DNA from: Deltaproteobacteria bacterium
GTDB lineage: Bacteria; Desulfobacterota; Desulfovibrionia; Desulfovibrionales; Desulfovibrionaceae
Assembly (NCBI GenBank): GCA_031280335.1
Contig: JAITGZ010000164.1
Span: 1 to 13,535, forward strand
Reading direction: 5' to 3'
Length of the DNA: 13,535 bases
Part shown: piece after piece, positions 5,217-11,076 of the stretch
How positions within the stretch are numbered: position 1 is the stretch's first letter
How the letters are laid out: each line of letters begins with the position of its first letter
The notes under the pieces: model-generated
Databases searched by the model: none
The model's input: the letters and a program-made list of their open reading frames with translations, nothing else
Told to the model about the DNA's origin: nothing
Translations under genes and position numbers: made by a program

Positions 5217-7580
5217 CTAATATGCCGGATCAGGCCGCGCTGCGCCGCCCCAATGGAGCAGGACGCGGCGCAATTCTCCGGCGTCAAGCGGTTTGGTTAT
5301 ATGCGCGTTCATTCCGGCTTCCAGGCTTTTTTCCCGGTCGCCGCTCATGGCGTTGGCGGTCATGGCGATGATGGGGATGCTCCCGGCGCGGGGGACGCCC
5401 TGGGCGCGGATGGCGCGCGCGGCGGTCAGGCCGTCCATGACCGGCATCTGGATATCCATGAGGATAAGATCAAAGGGTTCTTTCTGCCAGGCGGACAGGG
5501 CTTCCTGCCCGTTATTTACCACCGCCGCGCTTACCCCAAGCCCTTCCATAATCCCCAGGGCTATTTCCTGGTTGATCTCGTTGTCTTCCACCAGCAGCAC
5601 CCTCAAGGGCGGCAAGGAGGCTTCATCCTCCGCCTCGGCCGCGCCTTGCGGAAGCTCCTGCACGCCCGGCTCCACCCGCACGGTAAAGTAAAAGGCGCTG
5701 CCCCGGCCCGCCTCGCTCTCCACCCAGATATCGCCGCCCATCATCCGGCTGAGGGATCTGCAGATGCTCAGGCCCAGGCCGGTGCCGCCGTATTTGCGGG
5801 TGGTGGAACCGTCCGCCTGGGAAAAGGCGTCAAAAATACGCGCTATGGCCTCCTGGTCTATGCCTATGCCCGTGTCTTTGATGCTGAAAAGCAGAAACAT
5901 GCCTTCTTCTTCCGCAGGTGATTCCGCAGTGCCGGGCGCGCGGGGGGCGTCTGCGGGGGCCATGGAAACGCGCAGGCTGACCCCGCCTTTTTCCGTGAAT
6001 TTCAAGGCATTGGAACAAATATTGATGCAAATCTGGGAGAGGCGCAGGGAGTCGCTTTTGATCATGTCCGGCACGTTTTCGTCCACGGAAAAATCCAGGC
6101 TCAGTCCTTTTTCCTGGCTCTTGACCTGCAGCATGTCGTAAATGGATCGCAGCATGAGGGCCAGACTGAAGCTTTTGTACTCAATTTCCATTTTATTGGC
6201 TTCCATCTTGGAAAAGTCCAGGATGTCGTTGATCACGCCCAAAAGGGTCTTGGCCGCTCCATCGATGCGCTTCAAGTAATTGAGCTGCTTTTCTTCCGGC
6301 TTGTCGCGCATGGCCAGATAGGTCATGCCGATGATGCCGTTCATGGGGGTGCGTATCTCATGGCTCATGCGGGCCAGGAACTCGCTTTTGGCCTTGGTGG
6401 CCGCCTCCGCGCGCTGGAGCATGTCCGTAAGGGCGGCGACCATGCGGCTCAAACTTTCCGCCAGATCCCCCAGTTCGTCCCGGCGCCGCACCCCGGTATC
6501 CATATCCTGCCCGCCCCGGGTTATCTGCGCGGCGAAAAGGCTTAGGCGTTTGATATCGCGTGTTACCGGAAACAGATAAAGACACAGGCAGGCCACGGCC
6601 AGCAGCGCGGTCAGCAGCCCGGCGCCCATGGCCGCGTTGCGGATGGTATGCAGGTAAGAGCGCATGTATTCTTCACTCGCTATGACCAGGGCGTAAAGAT
6701 CCGTCTGGGGGATGTGGTAAAAGCCGATGCTCTTCGTCTCGCCGTCCAGGGGCACCTCTATATGGCCGGATACCTGCGATTTCACCTCCTCAAACCAGGG
6801 CGCGCCCACAAAACTCCTGGTGCCCACATCTTCGTGGAGCAGAGAAGAGACTATCTCCCCCTGCGCGTCGGTCACATAGGGCAGCAGCCCGGGCCGGGCG
6901 TATTCGCGCAGCACCCCCCTGGTGATCTTGGAAAGCTGCAAAGTGCCGATGAGCGCGCCGGCCTTGCCGTTATAGACCACCTTCATGGAAACGGGCAGCA
7001 GGATATCTCCGCTTATGGCGCTCACAAAGGGTTCTGAAACCAGAAAGGTATTTTTGCTCATGGTTTCTTTGAACCACCGCATATCCGCCGCGCCCGCGAC
7101 CTCTTCACGCATGTCCAGATCCCCGGCCAGCACAAGCCCCCGGCTGTTCAGCAAAAAAAACGCCTCATAATAGCCGCAGGCCATTTTCATCCTGTGCAGC
7201 AAGGCGCTCAAAGATGCCCTGGCGATCTCCACGTTTCTGTCGCCGCCTTCCGCTGCCGTACCGGCGTCCGCGCCGTCCGTATCCTCCGCGCCGGGGTTCG
7301 GCGTCCTTTCGTCCGCATCCTGGTAGGGGGGCAGTTCCACCGCCTCCAGCACCCTGGGCAGGCCTGCGGCCAGCACCATATCTTTGCCCGCCCGCTGCAG
7401 CTGTACGAAAATACTGCTGCTCACGGCATCGGTTACATCGTCTATTCGGTTGGAGCGGACGTAGGTTATGACCGAGCGCGCGGTACTGATGATGTAGGCG
7501 GTGGAAAAGGACAGGGTAAGCAGGATGACCACAAGAATGGACAGGGGCAGCTTGACCCGCAGGCTTAAGGACTTAAGCAT
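5217..7580 (-). CDS. Membrane hybrid sensor histidine kinase with periplasmic Cache-like domain
   Basis: Two-component hybrid kinase, 787 aa. Order: membrane segment at 12-32; periplasmic region at about 33-310 with a double-Cache-like look (LVSEPFVSAISGDILLPVSM and the later LYALVIASEEYM); second membrane segment at about 317-337; HAMP at about 338-390 (RRRDELGDLAESLSRM); HisKA with FLARMSHEIRTPMNGI, phospho-acceptor H407; HATPase with N-box N524, DTGIGI (569-574), FSQADGSTTRKYGGTGLGLS; and a C-terminal receiver (about 659-777) with LVEDNEIN, phospho-acceptor D709 and K763. An acidic, low-complexity insert (about 84-116) interrupts the sensor domain. There is no Hpt or output domain, so a partner elsewhere is needed. 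The start is preceded by AAGG at 9 nt. It sits 65 bp after icd and 99 bp before the lipoprotein it may read. Confidence 0.95.
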   Translation of the reverse strand: MLKSLSLRVKLPLSILVVILLTLSFSTAYIISTARSVITYVRSNRIDDVTDAVSSSIFVQLQRAGKDMVLAAGLPRVLEAVELPPYQDADERTPNPGAEDTDGADAGTAAEGGDRNVEIARASLSALLHRMKMACGYYEAFFLLNSRGLVLAGDLDMREEVAGAADMRWFKETMSKNTFLVSEPFVSAISGDILLPVSMKVVYNGKAGALIGTLQLSKITRGVLREYARPGLLPYVTDAQGEIVSSLLHEDVGTRSFVGAPWFEEVKSQVSGHIEVPLDGETKSIGFYHIPQTDLYALVIASEEYMRSYLHTIRNAAMGAGLLTALLAVACLCLYLFPVTRDIKRLSLFAAQITRGGQDMDTGVRRRDELGDLAESLSRMVAALTDMLQRAEAATKAKSEFLARMSHEIRTPMNGIIGMTYLAMRDKPEEKQLNYLKRIDGAAKTLLGVINDILDFSKMEANKMEIEYKSFSLALMLRSIYDMLQVKSQEKGLSLDFSVDENVPDMIKSDSLRLSQICINICSNALKFTEKGGVSLRVSMAPADAPRAPGTAESPAEEEGMFLLFSIKDTGIGIDQEAIARIFDAFSQADGSTTRKYGGTGLGLSICRSLSRMMGGDIWVESEAGRGSAFYFTVRVEPGVQELPQGAAEAEDEASLPPLRVLLVEDNEINQEIALGIMEGLGVSAAVVNNGQEALSAWQKEPFDLILMDIQMPVMDGLTAARAIRAQGVPRAGSIPIIAMTANAMSGDREKSLEAGMNAHITKPLDAGELRRVLLHWGGAARPDPAY

Positions 7581-7633
7581 GGCGTTGCACCTTGTTCCGC
7601 TCCCTGAGTGCGCCCCGCGTGGGGGAGGTTTGA

Positions 7634-7646
7634 AATTGAGTCAATT
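7634..7646. promoter_or_regulatory. 13-bp palindrome at the icd stop, upstream of the kinase
   Basis: AATTGAGTCAATT is a perfect dyad around a central base. It touches the icd stop codon (TGA, 7646-7648 on the minus strand). The one-base centre makes an RNA hairpin unlikely, so a protein-binding DNA site for the kinase gene is a possible reading. Nearby 7613-7624 (CCCC-gcgt-GGGG) can form a small hairpin without a U-run. Confidence 0.3.
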
Positions 7647-8812
7647 CACCCCAGCCTGTCCACCTGGCGCAACAGCAGTTCCCCGAAGGCGCGGCAGCCC
7701 GTGGACGCGGCCCCGGGCATTTGGGCGGCCAGGTCCGGGGTAACGGTGCCGGCGGCCATGACCGCGTCCAAGGCACGGCGGATCAGCCCGGCCGCCTCCA
7801 GCCAGCCCAGATGCTCCAACATCAGCACGCCGGAAAGCAGCAGGCTGGTGGGGTTGGCCGCATCGCGCCCGGCCAGGCCGGGCGCGGTGCCGTGCGTGGC
7901 TTCAAAAAAGGCCAGGCGGTCGGACATGTTCACCCCTGGGGCCAGGCCCAGCCCGCCCACCTGCGCGGCCAGGGCATCGGAAATATAATCCCCGTTGAGA
8001 TTGGGGGCGGCGATGACGCTGAAGCGCTCCGGCTGGAGCAGCACGGACTGGAACAGGGCATCGGCGATAACGTCGTTGATCGCGAGTTTGCCTGCGGCCG
8101 GGGCGGGGGCCGTATCTTCCTTAAAGACAAAGGGGGCGAATTCTTCTTCTTCCATCACCTCATAGCCCCAGCGGCGAAAGCCCCCTTCGGTGAACTTCAT
8201 GATATTGCCCTTGTGCATCAGGGTCAGCGCCGGCAGCTTGTGCCGCAGGGCATGGCGCGCGGCCCGGCGGATCAGGCGTTTGCTCCCTTTCTCGCTCATG
8301 GGCTTGATGCCCACAGCGGCATCCATGTCCACCCTGGCCCCCAGCTCGTCGCGCAAAAAGGCCAGCAGTTTTTTCGCCTCCGCCCCGCCGGCCTCGTATT
8401 CAATGCCGGCATAAACATCCTCGGTATTCTCGCGGAAAATGACCATGTCCACCGCATCGGGACGCCGTACCGGAGAAGGCGTACCCTTAAGATGGCGCAC
8501 AGGGCGTATGCAGGCGTATAAATCCAAGGTCTGGCGCAAGGTTACGTTTAGGCTGCGAAAGCCCTTGCCCACCGGGGTGGACAGCGGGCCTTTGATGGCA
8601 AGCTCCGCCCCGCGCAACGCCTCCAGCGTGGCTTCGGGCAAAAGCTCGCCGCACTCGGCCAGGGCCTTTTCCCCGGCCAAAAGCTCCCGCCAGTCAAAAG
8701 ATCTCCCGTTGCCGTAGCTTTTGGCCGCCGCCGCATCCAGCACCGGCCTGGACGCGGCCCATACCTCCGGCCCAATCCCGTCGCCGGGAATGAAATAAAC
8801 TGTTTTACGCAT
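7646..8812 (-). CDS. icd: Isocitrate dehydrogenase (type I, bacterial Icd)
   Basis: Oxidative decarboxylation of isocitrate to 2-oxoglutarate in the cytoplasm, feeding glutamate synthesis. The protein is 388 aa from the ATG at 8812, with GGGG 7 nt upstream; extending to 8920 adds an unrelated leader. FIPGDGIGPE opens the fold. The substrate site is intact: SLNVTLRQ with S87, N89 and R93; R103; FRENTEDVYAG with R127 and Y134; K201; and D247, D275 and D279 for the metal. The cofactor site differs from NADP-specific E. coli Icd: after THGTAP, K344-Y345 become G311-L312, V351 becomes Ala, and Y391/R395 become P359 and Ala. All five NADP determinants are lost, so NAD use is likely (inference). First gene of a possible five-gene minus-strand run; 65 bp before the kinase. 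Confidence 0.94.
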   Translation of the reverse strand: MRKTVYFIPGDGIGPEVWAASRPVLDAAAAKSYGNGRSFDWRELLAGEKALAECGELLPEATLEALRGAELAIKGPLSTPVGKGFRSLNVTLRQTLDLYACIRPVRHLKGTPSPVRRPDAVDMVIFRENTEDVYAGIEYEAGGAEAKKLLAFLRDELGARVDMDAAVGIKPMSEKGSKRLIRRAARHALRHKLPALTLMHKGNIMKFTEGGFRRWGYEVMEEEEFAPFVFKEDTAPAPAAGKLAINDVIADALFQSVLLQPERFSVIAAPNLNGDYISDALAAQVGGLGLAPGVNMSDRLAFFEATHGTAPGLAGRDAANPTSLLLSGVLMLEHLGWLEAAGLIRRALDAVMAAGTVTPDLAAQMPGAASTGCRAFGELLLRQVDRLG

Positions 8813-8930
8813 GCCTTGTCCCCATATTTTACACTTAACTACCACGCCCGCCCAAACAAAGCAAATCCCGCGCAGAGACGGCGCGGCAGGCCGCGCCCCA
8901 AGGAACGCAGCCCCCTGCACCCCGCATACG

Positions 8931-8955
8931 TTTTTAGCCGCTTTGCGGCTAAAAA
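8931..8955. repeat. 11-bp perfect hairpin, T-run left and A-run right
   Basis: TTTTTAGCCGC (8931-8941) pairs with GCGGCTAAAAA (8945-8955) around a TTT loop. C tracts at 8911-8923 and G tracts at 8963-8974 can extend the stem with an internal loop. The layout and core (AGCCGC/GCGGCT inside T and A runs, within C/G-rich flanks) closely match the hairpin at 24-52, which suggests one element family rather than chance. Confidence 0.65.
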
Positions 8956-8975
8956 ATAGTAAGGGGGTCTGGGGT

Positions 8976-9045
8976 GCCTTGCCATTATGCCAAGGGGCGG
9001 CAAGGATAATGTTGCGCCTGGGCGAACATGCCCCTTTCTTATCCC
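8976..9045. repeat. Dispersed intergenic repeat, copy B
   Basis: It shares with copy A the words GCCTTGCC (8976), TTATGC (8985), AAGGGGCGGCAAGGATAA (8992) and GCGAACATGCCC (9022), in the same order and with near-identical spacing. CCTTGCC (8977-8983) and GGCAAGG (8999-9005) form a 7-bp stem. The middle part (about 9010-9021) differs from copies A and C. Confidence 0.7.
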
Positions 9046-9091
9046 CCCAGCGGGGTTCGGGGCGGACCCCCGAATTAATCAGTGTTTTCTC

Positions 9092-9118
9092 AGAGCAATT
9101 TCAAAGCGAAATTGCTCT
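9092..9118. repeat. Perfect 11-bp palindromic element after the ArsR-type gene
   Basis: AGAGCAATTTC (9092-9102) and GAAATTGCTCT (9108-9118) are perfect arms around a 5-nt loop. It begins 25 nt past the ArsR-type stop on the minus strand. No U-run follows on either strand, so it is only a possible terminator. A degenerate copy that has lost pairing at several positions lies at 13289-13315. Confidence 0.65.
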
Positions 9119-9143
9119 AAAATAATTTCACAGAGAACTCGCT

Positions 9144-9530
9144 TTATTGCTCAGACTGATAAAACCGCTCCGCCTCTTCACCTGGAATATCCAGGATACT
9201 TTCCATTTCAACATCTTCCGGCAGTCTGTCTTTTATATGCAGGTACATCTGCCTTAAGGCCTCGACAATGGAATCATAGGCCACGGAGTAAATAGTCTGG
9301 CGTCCGCTTTTACGCATACGTAATACGCCGCTGTTGTATAGCACGGTTAAGTGGTGTACTATGGTCGTACGTCCCAGATCAAACTGATCGGCAATGTCTT
9401 TGATGGAAAGTTCTTCCCCTGGCTCATGCATCATAATTATTTCCTGGCGTATGGGATTACCCAGTGCGGAAAAAACCATGGACGCTTGCGCAAGTTTTTC
9501 TGGAATATTTTTAATAAAAGATGTGTCCAT
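9144..9530 (-). CDS. ArsR/SmtB-type winged-helix transcriptional regulator
   Basis: Small DNA-binding regulator, 128 aa, with AAGGA 6 nt before the ATG. Residues about 12-90 form the ArsR-type winged helix: ALGNPIRQEIIMMHEPGEEL, then the helix-turn-helix SIKDIADQFDLGRTTIVHHL and the wing VLRMRKSGRQTIYSV. The metal motif ELCVC and cysteines in general are missing, so classical As/Cd/Zn sensing by that site is unlikely; the signal is unknown. The C-terminal 35 residues are acidic (PEDVEMESILDIPGEEAE). No transporter or other obvious target gene adjoins it, and it appears to be a single-gene unit, with hairpins after the stop. Base composition is visibly more AT-rich than that of icd or the kinase gene, which may point to a different history. 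Confidence 0.85.
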   Translation of the reverse strand: MDTSFIKNIPEKLAQASMVFSALGNPIRQEIIMMHEPGEELSIKDIADQFDLGRTTIVHHLTVLYNSGVLRMRKSGRQTIYSVAYDSIVEALRQMYLHIKDRLPEDVEMESILDIPGEEAERFYQSEQ

Positions 9531-9625
9531 AAAAAATCCTTATGGAGGTTAACGTTCTAACGATTTTTTCAGTTATAAAATGAAGTAGAGGTTATAGCAG
9601 AGTGAAACAGCGTTCATTCGGCAGG

Positions 9626-9651
9626 ATTATGATCGGAAAAGTGACCATAAT
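9626..9651. promoter_or_regulatory. Candidate operator upstream of the ArsR-type gene
   Basis: ATTATGATC (9626-9634) and GACCATAAT (9643-9651) are inverted repeats with one mismatch and an 8-nt spacer. They lie about 100 bp upstream of the ArsR-type start codon, in its likely promoter zone. Imperfect AT-rich dyads of roughly this size are typical ArsR-family binding sites, so autoregulation is a reasonable guess. Closer to the gene, CGTTAGAACGTTA (minus strand, about 9550-9562) is a second, weaker candidate. Confidence 0.35.
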
Positions 9652-9929
9652 GAGACTGAACCTTTACCTTTAAAGGAACATAACATATTTTTGAGGCAAA
9701 ACAATAAGATAATTTGTAAAAAACGTTTTCTATTATCTATAATAATAGTAACTAATTATATTTTAAATAAATATTTTTTATGGGAGGAGTTTGGACGTAT
9801 TCAAAATCCAGGTGAATTAAAACTATAAATTTAGGCAGGTTGTGTCTTTTTTTTATGAGGGTCAGATCTTTTGATATTTGGGCCTGTCAGATCATTTATG
9901 CAAAATTAATTTCACTGGTTCGGGGAACA

Positions 9930-9946
9930 GGGGGAATGATTCCCCC
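9930..9946 (-). terminator. GC-rich palindrome after the methyltransferase gene
   Basis: GGGGGAAT and ATTCCCCC are perfect arms around one base (a realistic RNA loop would open two or three A-U pairs). It lies about 35 nt past the methyltransferase stop on the minus strand, and is followed there by TGTTCCCC rather than a clean U-run. Its position fits a weak or factor-assisted terminator. Confidence 0.35.
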
Positions 9947-9979
9947 CGGATGGGGTTTGGGCTATTGCCCCAATAAAGC

Positions 9980-10879
9980 TCAGGCGCTTTGCCGCCAGCC
10001 TAAATGCTGTGGCCCGCTTGGTTTCAGGCGCGGGCATAGAGCCAGCGCCCGTTCGCTTGGGCGTGTTTGACCTTTGGCCGCCTCATATAAAAACAGCGTA
10101 TCTTCGCATATGTCCGCCATATTTATCACGCATTTTACGTCACTATCCATAGAATCAGGGGTTGCCGCCCTGGCCTCAAGCAGCAGCATAAAGGGAGTGC
10201 GTCCCGGCTTGGCGCTCACCGGCAGCATGCGCTCCGGCCTGAAACTCTGTCGGATCATCTCCCGCGCAAGCTCTTGCCGCCGCGCCCAGGGAAAAGACAG
10301 ACAAAATATTCCGCCTGGTCCATCCTCTCTCGCCGTGCGCACGGACATGCGCGCAAAGCGCACAAAAGCGCGTAGTGTCTCCAGCCCGCCAAACAAGGCC
10401 GCACCGCGTTCCAATGTTACAGGCAGACGTCCCTGCCCGTGCAGGCGATAGGGTGGATTGGCCACTACCAGATCAAAACCGACTCCGCTCCCCCCTGGCC
10501 CGAAGGCAGGCAAAGACTTCAGCCGGGAAAACTCCTCCTCTTGGGTCAAATCCGCAACCTCGGCCTTGAGCATGTCCTCCAGCCCCAAAAGGGCGGCATT
10601 ACGCCGCGTGGCCTCGACCAGAGACTCAAATTTGTCCAAACCCATCAGCCTGCGTCCAGCATGGATAGTATCCCCAGGCAGGCGCAGCAGTGCGGACAAC
10701 GCCACCGCTCCGCAGCCGCATCCCAAGTCCAGCAGGCTATTCCACCCCGGCATGCAGGTATCCGCAAAAGCTCCTAAAATTAACGCATCCGTTGAAAAAC
10801 GAAAAAAACCCGCCGGTTGAAATAAACCGCGTGGAAAATAGGCTCTTCTGCCGGCTGCGGACGAGATTGAATATGACAT
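9980..10879 (-). CDS. SAM-dependent methyltransferase, TrmN6/YfiC-like
   Basis: Likely N6-adenine methyltransferase of the TrmN6 type (A37 of tRNA1-Val in E. coli), 299 aa. The family opening FQPAGFFRFSTDALILGAFA (20-39) precedes motif I LLDLGCGCGAVALSAL (49-64). The acidic end of the next strand is at D82 (GLDKFE). The catalytic motif DLVVANPPY has NPPY at 141-144, the signature of amino-group methylases. GRTPFMLLLEA marks the end of the domain. A tail of about 60 residues follows (ATPDSMDSD to the end), longer than in the 245-aa E. coli protein. The ATG at 10879 has AAGG only one base upstream, too close for a normal ribosome site, so start or translation efficiency is uncertain. It diverges from the helicase gene. 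Exact substrate is not shown by sequence. Confidence 0.85.
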   Translation of the reverse strand: MSYSISSAAGRRAYFPRGLFQPAGFFRFSTDALILGAFADTCMPGWNSLLDLGCGCGAVALSALLRLPGDTIHAGRRLMGLDKFESLVEATRRNAALLGLEDMLKAEVADLTQEEEFSRLKSLPAFGPGGSGVGFDLVVANPPYRLHGQGRLPVTLERGAALFGGLETLRAFVRFARMSVRTAREDGPGGIFCLSFPWARRQELAREMIRQSFRPERMLPVSAKPGRTPFMLLLEARAATPDSMDSDVKCVINMADICEDTLFLYEAAKGQTRPSERALALCPRLKPSGPQHLGWRQSA

Positions 10880-10928
10880 ACCTTGTTTCAGTGCAGCCGG
10901 CCGCGTCCCGCCTAAGGGTTTAAAGCCT

Positions 10929-10954
10929 CTGACGGAGGTCAGGGAAGGATTCCC
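10929..10954. other. Two adjacent small hairpins in the divergent promoter region
   Basis: CTGAC-GGAG-GTCAG (10929-10942) is followed at once by GGGAA-gga-TTCCC (10942-10954), sharing one G. They sit between the divergent methyltransferase and helicase genes, upstream of the proposed helicase promoter. They may be in the methyltransferase leader on the minus strand. Function is unknown. Confidence 0.35.
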
Positions 10955-10994
10955 CGGTCGGACGTGAGACTCCTCCCCCCTTTCGCCCCGTGTC

Positions 10995-11023
10995 TTTACA
11001 AGCTTTGAATATAAGCATAAATT
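10995..11023 (+). promoter_or_regulatory. Candidate sigma-70 promoter for the helicase operon
   Basis: A -35 box TTTACA (10995-11000, five of six consensus) and a -10 box TAAATT (11018-11023, four of six) are separated by 17 bp. The implied transcript start near 11030 gives a leader of about 47 nt to the ATG at 11077. Because the promoter falls inside the longer reading frame from 10990, it argues for the downstream start. Confidence 0.55.
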
Positions 11024-11076
11024 GCAATGGACTTGTCCCAGTGAACCACAAAATTGCTTTAATCCGCAAGAGTCAT

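Larger units (their letters stand above)
8813..9143. other. Intergenic region of stacked hairpin and repeat modules
   Basis: This 331-bp gap between the ArsR-type gene and icd has no credible gene. Going up in coordinate it contains a weak TAAAAT -10-like box for icd (8826-8831, minus strand, 14 nt from the ATG, with no good -35), the T-run/A-run hairpin at 8931-8955, dispersed repeat copy B (8976-9045), a stem TTCGGGG/CCCCGAA (9056-9062 with 9068-9074) and the 11-bp A/T-rich hairpin at 9092-9118. The last two lie directly after the ArsR-type stop on the minus strand and may end its transcript. Confidence 0.55.
9531..9979. other. AT-rich intergenic region upstream of the ArsR-type gene
   Basis: This 449-bp gap contains no ORF I would support. 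Most of 9560-9910 is strikingly AT-rich against the GC-rich surroundings, with the richest part near 9730-9780. It includes the palindrome CCTTTAAAGG (9667-9676), a broken dyad at 9626-9651, and near the methylase stop the palindrome GGGGGAATGATTCCCCC (9930-9946). The left part is presumably the promoter zone of the ArsR-type gene (a TATAAC -10-like box on the minus strand at 9572-9577, without a convincing -35). Confidence 0.5.

Noticed and set aside
7721..8521. Plus-strand frame of 266 codons opposite icd
   Set aside because: Antisense shadow of a clear isocitrate dehydrogenase; Gly/His/Gln-rich translation with no domain.
8813..8920. N-terminal 36-residue extension of icd to 8920
   Set aside because: The extension has no family similarity, and the ATG at 8812 gives the standard opening MRKTVYFIPGDGIGPE with a purine-rich ribosome site.
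8910..9120. Possible CRISPR array, because of stacked repeats
   Set aside because: The modules differ from one another, are not evenly spaced and have no constant repeat with unique spacers.
9781..9980. Small plus-strand coding possibilities in the AT-rich gap (for example from the ATG at 9855)
   Set aside because: Frames are short or run into the antisense of the methyltransferase gene, and none has a convincing ribosome site.
10990..11076. Longer helicase start at the GTG at 10990
   Set aside because: No ribosome site precedes it, and a good -35/-10 pair lies inside the would-be coding region.
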